From Tritrichomonas musculus (Eukaryota > Parabasalia > Tritrichomonadida > Tritrichomonadidae), in assembly GCA_039105265.1 (NCBI GenBank), contig JAPFFF010000012.1, positions 1,488,001 through 1,552,000 on the forward strand: 64,000 bases of DNA, in the 5' to 3' direction. A program made the translations under genes and the position numbers. This document shows positions 22,391-32,874 of this stretch, piece after piece. Below the pieces are notes generated by a model that did no database searches, had not been told where the DNA came from, and saw nothing but the letters and a program-made list of their open reading frames with translations. The stretch's first letter is position 1. The number at the start of each line of letters is the position of its first letter.

Positions 22391-22681
22391 GGCCAATAAT
22401 TTTGACCTTTAAATATCTTAACAAATTAATTTTTTTTTTAACAAAATTGAATCATTCAAAAATCCACTTTTTTAAAATGAAAAGATAAATTGAATGAATA
22501 AAGATAGAACTTTTTGTATTACAAAATAATAATCTTTTTTTATAATTTTTGAAATAAATTTAGATATTATATATCAATATTTTTTAATATTTAATTTATA
22601 TGCATTATATAATATATTCTATTATAATATTCTTTAAATTTTTCATTTTTTTAAAATTATTTTAAAATTTTCAAAATTTCT

Positions 22682-22712
22682 TTATTACTGTGATTTTTTG
22701 CAACAGTAATAA
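22682..22712. repeat. Third TTATTACTGT hairpin
   Basis: TTATTACTGT at 22682-22691 is exactly inverted at 22703-22712 around an 11-base loop. It lies 146 bases before the ATG at 22858. Its stem matches the two hairpins at 22261-22370, but its loop differs. Confidence 0.6.
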
Positions 22713-22857
22713 ATGCGAGCTGTAGTCCATTTGATCAAAAAATAATATATATTGATTACAAATGTAATCTCAACAAAATATAATTTCGCAAAATCTTATT
22801 TGAAAAAACCGTTTTTTAACGTCTTTTCATTGATATTGAAAATAAAGAAAAAAACTA

Positions 22858-24906
22858 ATGATCTCTTCAGATGCTAGCTCATCTTCACACAATGATAATA
22901 GTGAAGAAGCTCTGAGAGTTTCTGATGAGATTGGGCCAGATATAATAAATCTATCAAATTCTTCCAAACATAATGCAGAAACCTCTATTCGTCATTCAAA
23001 AAATTCTATAAATAATTTACTCCAACCGCAAATTCAGATTCATTCTCAAAACAATAGATCAAGTGCAATTTCTGATACCCAAAATGGGATTAATAATAAT
23101 AATGATATTTTTAAAATGAACGATAGTGATAAAATTGCTGTAAATGAGATCCAATCTTCAATATTTGCCCAAATAGCTCATATCTCAGAATTTCTTGCCA
23201 ACGGAGATGAAAATTTTCAAAACAAAAAAAGTAATCCATGTTTTCAAATGCTTTCAGACTTTTTTGATGTTTTTAACGAACAACTCCGAATTAATTTTAA
23301 AATACGAAACAAATTAAACGAAGAAATAAAGAAGAATCCAGTAAATCCAGAAAAAGTTGATGAGAAACGGAAAGAAATTGAAAATTTTTTGAAAGAGTTT
23401 AAAGGAATGGTATCAACATCAAAAAAAGATTATTCTCATCTAATAGACATAGAAAATATAGAGAAAAGTTTTAATAATATTATTTCAATAATTCAGAATG
23501 GGATAAAGAAAACAGCAAAACTGAAAAAACTATCTAAAGAAATTGAGAATAAACAAAAAGAAATAGCAAGTATCAACAATGAAATTGCATCAGGTGAGAA
23601 AAGACTTCAAGATGTTAAGAACAATACCGAAGATCGATCAAGTTCAATCCAAAAACAAATTGATCAATCGCAAGATCAGATTTCAAAAATGAGAATCCAA
23701 ATAGATGAACTATCACCCAACATTACGGAAATGAAAACCAAAATACAAAATGAAGCTAATTTGAGAAAAAACTTATCAGAAATGATTGCAAAAAGAAAAA
23801 ATCAAATCGAAATTGCTCATCAATCATTTTATGAAGAGCAAAATAAACAAAAGAAAAAGCGCCAAAAGTTAGGTGTGAAATTAAGCAAACTTAAAATCGA
23901 GAGGAGACAGTTGCTAATTGATGAACAGCCTCTCTTTTCAGCTTTAAAAGAAGCTGAAGATGAGTTTGAAAAATTAAAAAAACAAGCCGAAAATGATATT
24001 GATTTGATAAAAAAAGAAAAAAGTGAAATTGAAAACCAATTGGAAGATTTAAGACTTAGATTGGCTGAATCACAAAAGAAAAAAGAGGATCAAGCATCAA
24101 TTCTTCAACAGAAAAAGGAAGAAGCAAGTAAATGCTCTGTTAAGATAAATGAAATAGATGTAAAAACCAAAAAACTCAAAAAAAATATTTTACAAATCGC
24201 GCAACAAAAGAGAAGCATTCTTCATGATTTAAATCAGAAAAATATAAATATCAAAAACAAAGTTCAGAAAAATTTTGAAAATAAGCATAAAATTAATGAT
24301 CAAGATCTTGATTTAAATTCGAATAATTACTCAGATGAAGAAAACAGTTTTAACGAAAATAACAACGCTCAAAAAGGTGGAGATGGCTCTAATTCTCACG
24401 AAATTGATGATTTAATCCTCAACTTAATATCTGAAGAATTAATGCATCTTGAAGAATTAACTTCCCAAAGTAACATCCAAATTGAAGAGATACGTAAAGA
24501 TAACAGTAAAACACGTTCTATGATAAGAGTTAATAAAGATAAAATCTCAAAGCTTATTGATGAAAACCAAAAACTCAGAACAACAATTTCACTAAGCGAG
24601 AAAGAAGTTGAAAAACTTAACATTGAAGCTAATGCTCAGAAACAGAGATATGCGCTTTTCAAATCAACAATGAATGAATACAATCGAATGAGGACAGCAC
24701 TTGGATTTCATAATACAATGCTACCATCAGAAGTTGCTAAACACGCAGTTGCTATTATAAGATCATGGAAGCAAGTTGAATTTGATGATGAGAGAGAAAA
24801 AGATATTAACGGAAAGATATCATATAATAGTATTAATGAAGAGTTTGAGTGCATTTTTGGTGAGATAAATGATGTAGAATCAAGGCTTTATGGCACAAGT
24901 CCTTAA
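22858..24906 (+). CDS. Long coiled-coil protein, unknown function
   Basis: This frame of 682 residues starts with a Ser/Asn/Asp-rich, probably disordered region (1 to about 95). A helical segment follows at about 95-190. From about 200 to 600 it is an almost continuous coiled coil rich in Lys, Glu, Ile and Gln (for example NIEKSFNNIISIIQNGIKK, KTAKLKKLSKEIENKQKEIA). The coil is broken by an acidic Asn-rich linker near 480-510 (SDEENSFNENNNAQKGGDGS). The last 70 residues (TALGFHNTMLPSEVAKHAVA onwards) look globular or amphipathic. There is no membrane segment. Such proteins are common in trichomonad cytoskeletons and kinetochores, but nothing here identifies which. Confidence 0.75.
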   Translation: MISSDASSSSHNDNSEEALRVSDEIGPDIINLSNSSKHNAETSIRHSKNSINNLLQPQIQIHSQNNRSSAISDTQNGINNNNDIFKMNDSDKIAVNEIQSSIFAQIAHISEFLANGDENFQNKKSNPCFQMLSDFFDVFNEQLRINFKIRNKLNEEIKKNPVNPEKVDEKRKEIENFLKEFKGMVSTSKKDYSHLIDIENIEKSFNNIISIIQNGIKKTAKLKKLSKEIENKQKEIASINNEIASGEKRLQDVKNNTEDRSSSIQKQIDQSQDQISKMRIQIDELSPNITEMKTKIQNEANLRKNLSEMIAKRKNQIEIAHQSFYEEQNKQKKKRQKLGVKLSKLKIERRQLLIDEQPLFSALKEAEDEFEKLKKQAENDIDLIKKEKSEIENQLEDLRLRLAESQKKKEDQASILQQKKEEASKCSVKINEIDVKTKKLKKNILQIAQQKRSILHDLNQKNINIKNKVQKNFENKHKINDQDLDLNSNNYSDEENSFNENNNAQKGGDGSNSHEIDDLILNLISEELMHLEELTSQSNIQIEEIRKDNSKTRSMIRVNKDKISKLIDENQKLRTTISLSEKEVEKLNIEANAQKQRYALFKSTMNEYNRMRTALGFHNTMLPSEVAKHAVAIIRSWKQVEFDDEREKDINGKISYNSINEEFECIFGEINDVESRLYGTSP

Positions 24907-25221
24907 CAACAAGATCATTCTTTCTACATTACTTCGAAAAAGAAAAAAAACTGTCCCTAGGCGATAACAAAAAATCAGTTTATGATTTTTTCTTTTAATT
25001 TGTTTTTATATTTTAATTTTATTATGATGTTTATTTGTTTATATTATAAATATTGTAAAGTTTAAACCTATTTTCAAATATTATTTCTTTTTGATATTTC
25101 TTAAGGGACCACTATCAAATTCTGTGTTGAAAATTCTATGAGTTATCACAAAATTAATTGGCTTAAAAAAAATTATTTCTTGAGTATTTTTGCTATATTT
25201 TGGTATATATAAATTATATAA

Positions 25222-26424
25222 TAGGCCTTCATTTTTGGACATCAATTCGTAAAATCATGTCTTTTTTTTTTGTGAGAAAAACGATCACATCAAAAATTTT
25301 TAAAAAATTTATAGAAAATTTTTCTACTTATAATTTTCTTCAACATTTATTGCAATCTTTAAAAAATATTAGATCTTTGATAGTCTTATTTTGGATCTAA
25401 TATTTTTTAACTTTTTCTTAGTGATTACAACTTTTTGATAAATTATGTGTGGTTAATTTTCTATATAATTGAAATGTTTATTTAAGCAATATCTTAAAGG
25501 CAAAAACTAGATTCGTATTATAATAATAAATTTTATTTAATGCTTTATATGTAAATTAAAGCTGAACTGTTAGTAACTTATAATCTCGATTTTATTGTTT
25601 CAATGCTTTAATTTGTTCCATTGTCGTAAGCAATATATAGTTGCTTTGAAATAAATCGTTTGCGGTTTGATTCCAATAGAAACGATTCGAAGTGTAAGAT
25701 GGCCCAAATTCCTTAAATCTTCGTAATACTTTTTAAAACTTTTATATAACTGAGAACATTCATCTTATGTTAAGGCTTTATCTGTGTTATAAATACCGAT
25801 ATCTTGATTCTCAGACTTAATAATCGAGTTTTCGAAAATTTCCTGAAAATTGTATCGCATTTATAACACAGATATAAATCGAGTCGATTTAAATTTGACT
25901 TGAATAAATGATTTTGATTAAAGTTTGACTTTTCATCAAATCGGAGTTAAGATTTTGACATTTTCATCGTCGATTATAATTAATGTAATATTGAATGGTT
26001 TATATATGAAAAAATCTCTATTATTTCTCTATCTATTTTTTGGACATATGAAAGCGGTTTTTTTGGACATCGTAAAGCTTTCAAAAACTCATATAAAGTT
26101 TTCAATTTCACTTTTTTACGGTTTTTTGGACATGTTTGTCAGATTTTTTGGACATGAGAAAAATATGAAAAAAAAATCAGAAATTTTGAAGAAATTTCTC
26201 TCAATTTTTTGAATAAAAATATATTTTTAAATTAATTTTTTTTTATCAAATTTTATTTGTAAAAGAAAAACTCAACTTTTTTATACGAAAAATTTAAAGA
26301 TTTGTTTTTTAAAAATTTTTCATTTATTTTGGATATCGAAAAATTTCTGTCTAAAATCAATGTCCAAATCATGTCCAAAATGGTCCAAAAAAATGAATTT
26401 CCTAAGTCCAAAAATGAAGGCCTA
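25222..26424. mobile_element. 1.2-kb non-autonomous element ending in TAGGCC, copy 1
   Basis: The left end TAGGCCTTCATTTTTGGA is exactly inverted at the right end. The word TTTTGGACAT or its inverse recurs several times: near the left end, four times at about 26037-26160, and four times inverted in the last 90 bases. Such subterminal motif arrays are typical of transposase binding sites in hAT-type elements. The body also holds an inverted pair TATCTGTGTTATAAAT/ATTTATAACACAGATA (25779 and 25859). No transposase is encoded. The copy at 29573-30775 has the same length to the base. Confidence 0.75.
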
Positions 26425-26553
26425 TGAATAATCCTTTTGTCCATATTTCTTTTTTTAAAAAGAAAATTTTACTTTCAATTCAAATTTCTGAATATATTGA
26501 AAAATGCGATTGCTTTTATACTATTATTATTATTTTAACTCAGTGAACTAGCA

Positions 26554-26564
26554 ATATTTTCAAA
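26554..26564 (+). promoter_or_regulatory. Initiator-like TTTTCA before the transporter gene
   Basis: ATATTTTCAAA ends directly at the ATG at 26565 and matches the TTTTCA word before the ATGs at 10211 and 15893. Transcripts of such genes would have a leader of only a few bases. Confidence 0.45.
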
Positions 26565-27896
26565 ATGGGAATTTTAGCAAATGTGCTTCTTTCTGTAAGC
26601 TTTCTTGGAACAGGATCATTAAATACTATTACAAACAAAATATTATATCAATCAAAAGGAGTAAATATGAAAGGCGATTATCAATATTACGATAGACCAT
26701 GGCTAAATACTTTTATCATGTTTTTCGGCGAATTCATATGCCTAATCATATATGGAATCATTTCATTCTTCTTTCATGTAGTACCACCAAAAATATCTGA
26801 TCAAAGTACAGAATCGGATGTCAACATGTCACCTGAAGAAAAGGAAAGACTCGAGCAAGAGCGAATTGAACGAGAAAAATATACATTTATCTCTCGCGAA
26901 GAGGTAATGCGAAATCCAACAGGCGGATTAGGATTTAAGTATCCACTTTACATTTTACTTTTTGGTGCTTGCGATCTTGGCGCCACTACACTTATGGGAA
27001 TTGGATTAACTCTTTGTAATGCCTCAATCATTCAAATTGTTCGAGGTTTTGTTATCGTTTTTACACTTCTTATGTCATGGCTATTTCTCAAAAGGAAGCC
27101 CGTCTGCCACCAGCTCCTTGGCGTTCTTTTTGCTGTTCTTGGATTAATAATTGTTGGCATATCTGCCATTTGCAATACATATTTCGGTAATGAAACAGGA
27201 TCAACAGGATCAAAAAAGACGAGTCCTGCTAATACAGCACTTGGAATAGGTCTAACCCTTTGCGGCCAAATATTTCATGCTACTCAATACACCCTTGAAG
27301 AAAAACTCTTGAAACAAGATAGTGGCGAGGTTGTGCCAATTCCGCCTCTCTTCCTCGTTGGTACCGAAGGACTTGGTGGCTGCATATTATCAAGTTGTGT
27401 TGCTCTTCCAATTGTCAATGCGATACCTGGTTCAGATTTTGGCTCTGTGGAAAATATGAAAAATTCATTTTATATGCTTTTTCATAATAAGTTCATACTT
27501 GGAATTCAGGTTCTTGCATTTTGCTCAATCGCCTTCTTTAATTGGTGCGGTTTCGTTTATTCTAAGGCTCTTTCTGCAGCATCAAGGACAGTTGTTGACT
27601 GTCTTAGAACAATAATTGTTTGGATTGTAATGATCATTTGCTATTATCAAACAAATAAAAAATATGGAGAACCAATTTCAAAATGGTCAATTTTGCAAGT
27701 TTTTGGATTTTGTTTTATGGTACTTGGAACCTTAACACATAATGATGTGGCAGGAATTGGTTCCAAGATGTCAAAACCATGCACAGCCAAGAAAGAAACT
27801 TCATCAAAGGCTGATCTTGATCAAGATTCTAAATCCCAAGATCAATCAGTGACTGATAAAAGTTCAGAAGCTGTTATTTCACATTTTGAAATTTGA
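26565..27896 (+). CDS. SLC35F6-like multi-pass transporter
   Basis: A 443-residue drug/metabolite-transporter superfamily protein with about ten predicted membrane helices. The first helix reads LLSVSFLGTGSLNTITNKIL. The next block, WLNTFIMFFGEFICLIIYGI, matches the FLGEF element of SLC35F6. The core CDLGATTLMGIGLTLCNASI followed by QIVRGFVIVFTLLMSWLFLK corresponds to the CD..T.LM....T.AS...LRG stretch of that family. A charged cytosolic loop (about 82-118) and a hydrophilic tail (about 400-443) flank the helices. SLC35F6 proteins sit in endomembranes (lysosome or mitochondrion in animals); the substrate is uncertain. It lies between two copies of a mobile element but is intact. Confidence 0.9.
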   Translation: MGILANVLLSVSFLGTGSLNTITNKILYQSKGVNMKGDYQYYDRPWLNTFIMFFGEFICLIIYGIISFFFHVVPPKISDQSTESDVNMSPEEKERLEQERIEREKYTFISREEVMRNPTGGLGFKYPLYILLFGACDLGATTLMGIGLTLCNASIIQIVRGFVIVFTLLMSWLFLKRKPVCHQLLGVLFAVLGLIIVGISAICNTYFGNETGSTGSKKTSPANTALGIGLTLCGQIFHATQYTLEEKLLKQDSGEVVPIPPLFLVGTEGLGGCILSSCVALPIVNAIPGSDFGSVENMKNSFYMLFHNKFILGIQVLAFCSIAFFNWCGFVYSKALSAASRTVVDCLRTIIVWIVMIICYYQTNKKYGEPISKWSILQVFGFCFMVLGTLTHNDVAGIGSKMSKPCTAKKETSSKADLDQDSKSQDQSVTDKSSEAVISHFEI

Positions 27897-28025
27897 AATT
27901 TCATTTACCAACAAAATTCATCAAAAACGCTATCAAATGTTATCAAAAAAAAAAAAAAAAAAAACACCAAGAATCAATTTTACCTAAATATTATATTATA
28001 ATTGTGGTTAACAAAAAAGTGTTAA

Positions 28026-28273
28026 TTAAGGTACAAATCCAGTACGTTATTTTTTGAATAGGAGAACGTTTATTATTTGAATAGTTGCATGTCTCTGAAA
28101 AAGTTTAAATTGACTAGGTTTGTTTTTGACACTTATTTTACAATTTAAATAAACATTATGACATGTTATATGAAATGAATGAAAATAATCGTTTTTTATT
28201 TAACATGTCATCTTATTCTTTGAGAATGACAAAAAAAATTGCGGTTACTAAACGTACTGGATCTGTACCTTAA
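28026..28273. mobile_element. Short TTAA-flanked inverted-repeat element
   Basis: TTAAGGTACAAATCCAGTAC at the left is matched inverted at the right (reads TTAAGGTACAGATCCAGTAC), with one mismatch in 20 bases and further similarity inside. TTAA lies at both outer edges, as expected for a piggyBac-type target. The 248-base body has no coding sequence. Confidence 0.65.
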
Positions 28274-28608
28274 GAAGGGTGAAAAGAACCAAATTATTGG
28301 ACGATATAAACCCAATCTTTTATATGTAATTAAATTAAAAATATATATTTAATATCAAAATATTGTTAAAATTTTGACCGTATAAATAAAGATATTTTTA
28401 TTTTAATCTCTTTTCCAAAAAGGCGAATAAATGATCGTATAGGTTAAATTTTCTTAGCCTTAAAATAAGAAAAAATAAACACTCAATTTATGACAAATAA
28501 AAGAAAAATATTAACCTAATTTATAAATATTTCTATTGATATACATCTTTAAAGTAAAATTTTCTTTTTAATTTGCATGGAATAAAAATCACATGAAATA
28601 TTTAATAT

Positions 28609-28936
28609 TATAGTCTAGAGTAAAACCCCCCTACCAAATGGAAAACCCCTCTACCAAATCTCTATATAAAAGAGTTAGAATCATAATATCATATATAGAT
28701 ATAGATAAAATGTTCATTTGATAAAATAATTATTATTATTTAAAAAATGTTTATTTTATATTTAGATATTTGTATTTAAAAATGCAATCTATTCAATTTT
28801 TTTATCGAAAAATTGAATAGAAAATGGTAGGTGGGTTTTCCACCAACGTACTTTTTGCCACCATTAAAGGCCAAAAATAGGTGAATAAAAATGGTAGGGG
28901 GTTTTCCATTGGTAGGGGGTTTTCCAGTAGACTATA
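28609..28936. mobile_element. MITE with CCCCCTACCA-repeat ends
   Basis: The left end reads TATAGTCTAGAGTAAAACCC and the inverted right end TATAGTCTACTGGAAAACCC. Each end then repeats a GGAAAACCCCCTACCA-type word, giving inverted repeats of about 45 bases. The centre (28801-28880) contains more fragments of the same words. The G/C-rich C runs stand out sharply from the A/T-rich spacer. There is no coding sequence. Confidence 0.65.
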
Positions 28937-29572
28937 AAAATATTATTTCAAATATATGCAAAAAATAAAAATAAGTTTATCCTTGATAATAGTATCATTA
29001 ATACTTTGACATTGATAAAATAAAATTCCATTTTTCTTAAGAAAGTCGATATACAATACCGTCAGGATTTTCTTTATAATTAGTGTGTAAACAATACATA
29101 AGATACAAAGCATTATTCGATTTGTTGTTTCAAAAACGTCATATACAATCATTAAATGATACAAGTAAAAATTTGAATGAAAAAGGTGTAAAGTTCTCAA
29201 TTTACTTATAATAATCTTTAATTATCTTAATATATTTGAAAGATATTATTTATACAATCACTTTAAATCACTAAAATGTAAATAATAAACTATATATTTT
29301 GAGATTGGCTAAAAATATTATAAAATGAGTGACTTTTTTTAATTAAATTTGTAAATGGTTTATCTTCCACGCTTCAGTTAAATTATTATAATTTATAACG
29401 AATAAATTAGACGATTATTTTGTATTTAAAATCTTAAAGTTTTTCCCTCAATTTCTTGAAATACTGCCTTTCAAGAGTTTCATTAGATATTTTATTTCTT
29501 TTGCAAAAATTTTTTTTATTTTTTGTGGAAAATATAGTGTGGTGAAAAAGTTTTTGTATTTTGATAAAACTC

Positions 29573-30775
29573 TAGGCCTTCATTTTTGGACATCAATTCG
29601 TAAAATCATGTCTTTTTTTTTTGTGAGAAAAACGATCACATCAAAAATTTTTAAAAAATTTATAGAAAATTTTTCTACTTATAATTTTCTTCAACATTTA
29701 TTGCAATCTTTAAAAAATATTAGATCTTTGATAGTCTTATTTTGGATCTAATATTTTTTAACTTTTTCTTAGTGATTACAACTTTTTGATAAATTATGTG
29801 TGGTTAATTTTCTATATAATTGAAATGTTTATTTAAGCAATATCTTAAAGGCAAAAACTAGATTCGTATTATAATAATAAATTTTATTTAATGCTTTATA
29901 TGTAAATTAAAGCTGAACTGTTAGTAACTTATAATCTCGATTTTATTGTTTCAATGCTTTAATTTGTTCCATTGTCGTAAGCAATATATAGTTGCTTTGA
30001 AATAAATCGTTTGCGGTTTGATTCCAATAGAAACGATTCGAAGTGTAAGATGGCCCAAATTCCTTAAATCTTCGTAATACTTTTTAAAACTTTTATATAA
30101 CTGAGAACATTCATCTTATGTTAAGGCTTTATCTGTGTTATAAATACCGATATCTTGATTCTCAGACTTAATAATCGAGTTTTCGAAAATTTCCTGAAAA
30201 TTGTATCGCATTTATAACACAGATATAAATCGAGTCGATTTAAATTTGACTTGAATAAATGATTTTGATTAAAGTTTGACTTTTCATCAAATCGGAGTTA
30301 AGATTTTGACATTTTCATCGTCGATTATAATTAATGTAATATTGAATGGTTTATATATGAAAAAATCTCTATTATTTCTCTATCTATTTTTTGGACATAT
30401 GAAAGCGGTTTTTTTGGACATCGTAAAGCTTTCAAAAACTCATATAAAGTTTTCAATTTCACTTTTTTACGGTTTTTTGGACATGTTTGTCAGATTTTTT
30501 GGACATGAGAAAAATATGAAAAAAAAATCAGAAATTTTGAAGAAATTTCTCTCAATTTTTTGAATAAAAATATATTTTTAAATTAATTTTTTTTTATCAA
30601 ATTTTATTTGTAAAAGAAAAACTCAACTTTTTTATACGAAAAATTTAAAGATTTGTTTTTTAAAAATTTTTCATTTATTTTGGATATCGAAAAATTTCTG
30701 TCTAAAATCAATGTCCAAATCATGTCCAAAATGGTCCAAAAAAATGAATTTCCTAAGTCCAAAAATGAAGGCCTA
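29573..30775. mobile_element. 1.2-kb non-autonomous element ending in TAGGCC, copy 2
   Basis: This is offset from copy 1 by exactly 4351 bases at both ends, with no length difference. The peptides encoded by chance frames inside are identical between the copies, so the duplication is recent. The flanks carry TAAAACTC on both sides (before TAGGCC at 29565-29572 and after GGCCTA at 30776-30783). This is an 8-base target duplication, or up to 10 depending on where the end is placed, and fits hAT or MULE insertion. Copy 1 lacks an obvious duplication. Confidence 0.75.
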
Positions 30776-31585
30776 TAAAACTCTAAGTTAATTTATTTTT
30801 ATTTCAAGTATGTTTTATAAATATGTAATATATTATCTAATGCATGATGTATTAAATTTTAGTGATTAAATGCTGACTTGATAAAAAGTTATAAACTATT
30901 GAAAAATTATGAAATTATTTTTTTTACATCAAAAAATGTGAAATTTGGAATTTTCATATTTTGCTATTGGATAGAAATAATTTCATTAAATAAAAATATG
31001 AATATAATATGCATATACATATTCTCTTTTGCTCATGATGTTTTATTTAGTAAATAAACTTAATGATTGGAGAAAAATTACATTATATTTGGGTTGAAAT
31101 AAAATATCATGTATTTTCGTGCGAGCTTTTTGAGAAGATGCTTGCAAATAAGTTCACAAAAATAATTGAATTGTTTTTGATCAGCATTATTCAAAAAGTG
31201 AAGTGATAGAAAAAGTTTAATCGGTATTATATTCAAAAAGTTTTATTCTATTATAAATAGCGCTAGGGTGGCATTATGATTTGGGACCATCATTCAATTT
31301 TGAATAAAATTGAAAGGATGAGTCTCAAATTATTTTTATATACCATTTTTTCATGCTTTTAAATGATAATATTAGATTAAAAAATATCTAGTTGCATAGA
31401 TTTTATGAATTTATCCTTTTTTTTAATTATTTTTTTTAATAAGTATTATTTTTTGATAAAATTTGTGAATTAATATATTGCATTGATTTATACCTCAAAG
31501 CTTGAATTTCTGGATTTGTTAATTTGGAAATTTTTTTGATAATTATTTAAAATTCCGCTTGATTATTTTCTGTTAATCAAAATTT
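30776..31585. other. AT-rich spacer
   Basis: About 0.8 kb without a credible gene on either strand, between the second 1.2-kb element and a 15-base tandem repeat. I see nothing else in it. Confidence 0.4.
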
Positions 31586-31715
31586 GGTTGATTTAATTCC
31601 GGTTGATTTAATTCCGATTGATTTAATTCCGGTTAATTTAATTCCGGTTGATTTAATTCCGGTTGATTTAATTCTGGTTGATTTAATTCCCGCTGATTTA
31701 ATTCCGGTTGATTTA
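31586..31715. repeat. 15-base tandem repeat, about nine units
   Basis: The unit GGTTGATTTAATTCC is repeated about nine times with single-base variants (GATTGATTTAATTCC, CGCTGATTTAATTCC). It lies 90 bases downstream of the hAT relic. The 15-base length would keep a reading frame, but no larger open frame contains it. Confidence 0.75.
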
Positions 31716-31803
31716 TTTTTGTGCAATTTATATAAAAAATAATTTAATTTATTAAATATTTGTTAATTTTGAGAGTTTATCTTGCTATTTCAATGTAAAA
31801 AGC

Positions 31804-32190
31804 TTAAAGATCAAAATGTTCTATTTTTTCTGCAAATTCTTCCCATTTGATTGAACCAAGTTCCTTAAAAATACTATCAAATTTAACAATCATTCGTGCA
31901 TTAAGTGACGAAACGTTAGAATTGCACATTTCTCCACTTGAAAGAGCTGCAAATAACCGCTCGACAGCAGCTTCAGAGGATGGTATTTGCAATATTTCTA
32001 TTGCTAGCTTGAAAAAATGATTCTAATGCTCTTTTATGAACATCATTTAGGTTTTGATTTCTATTAATTTTTCCGATACAGTTATGCAAGCTTGCACCAG
32101 TTTTGCTTAATAAAAATTTCCCACATTTGGAACAATGATAGATTAGAGTAGTTTTTTTTGGAATCTTCCATATATGTTTGGATCTTGAAA
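31804..32190 (-). pseudogene. hAT transposase relic: zinc finger joined to dimerisation end
   Basis: Two overlapping minus-strand frames show the two ends of a hAT-type transposase. The upstream frame (about 31973-32190) reads HCSKCGKFLLSKTGASLHNC, a BED/C2H2-like zinc finger, and continues to NIANTIL before a stop at 31973-31975. The other frame (31804 to about 31992) reads QIPSSEAAVERLFAALSSGE and continues with LNARMIVKFDSIF, the conserved C-terminal dimerisation motif of hAT transposases. The long catalytic middle is missing. This is either an internally deleted derivative with a later frameshift or a decayed domesticated copy. It lies 1 kb from a 1.2-kb element with an 8-base target duplication, which may be its non-autonomous partner. 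Confidence 0.6.
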
Positions 32191-32874
32191 AAAATAATGC
32201 CGAAATTGTTTGTAAAATTCAAGTCTTCGTCGAGATAGAACATAAAAAAGAAAGACCAAATATGCAAACAAAAAGTCATGGCTCTCAATTTTTTTGAGAT
32301 ATTATAGTGCCACCTCCATTTTCTTTGCAATCTCAATACGTTTTTCATAATATAATTGAACAAAACATTTTATTTCGATCACTACGATTATATCAAATAT
32401 TCATTTTCCAAAAAAGACCATTAAAATTATTAGAAAAATATGAATTCATATTAGAAATGCTTTTTAAAGAAAAAAAATTAAAAATATTGTAATACAATAT
32501 ATCATCTTATCTTTTAAAAATAATCTTTATTTTTAAATCAAAAATCTAATTTTATTTACTATTATATTATCATTTTTTTAAATTTAAATAAAACAAATAA
32601 ACTCACAAAAATAATTGAGGCATCTCATAGAATGTGCCACATTAAATAGCGCCATTTTATTATAGTATTTTTGGCTTATGGAACTCATGTGTTGTGGAAT
32701 TCTTCTGCAGGGAATCTTACAATCTTGAGGTCCTAAGCTGTAGTGTTCTACTGCAGATGGCTCTGCATTTTAGGAATCATCAGCCAAGAATAATAATAAT
32801 TTTATCAATTACCTTATGATTTGTAACCAGGTGCTCATTTACTAAACAATATAGAACCAAAATTCCGTGTAGAC

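Larger units (their letters stand above)
20873..22857. other. AT-rich spacer with palindromic repeats near its right end
   Basis: About 2 kb without a gene. The left 1.3 kb shows nothing beyond A/T-rich sequence. The right part holds the 75-base tandem repeat and the TTATTACTG hairpins described separately, and loose copies of the word TTATTACTG occur near 21825 and 21880. The ATG of the following gene is preceded by TTTTCATTG about 33 bases upstream, a probable initiator. Confidence 0.5.

Noticed and set aside
25200-26212. Frames inside the 1.2-kb elements that are identical between copies
   Set aside because: Their identity reflects recent duplication of the whole element, and their composition is that of translated A/T-rich DNA.
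32690-32790. Slightly G/C-richer patch with CTGCAG words, considered as an RNA gene
   Set aside because: No cloverleaf or other supported fold was found, and it is not open in any frame for long.
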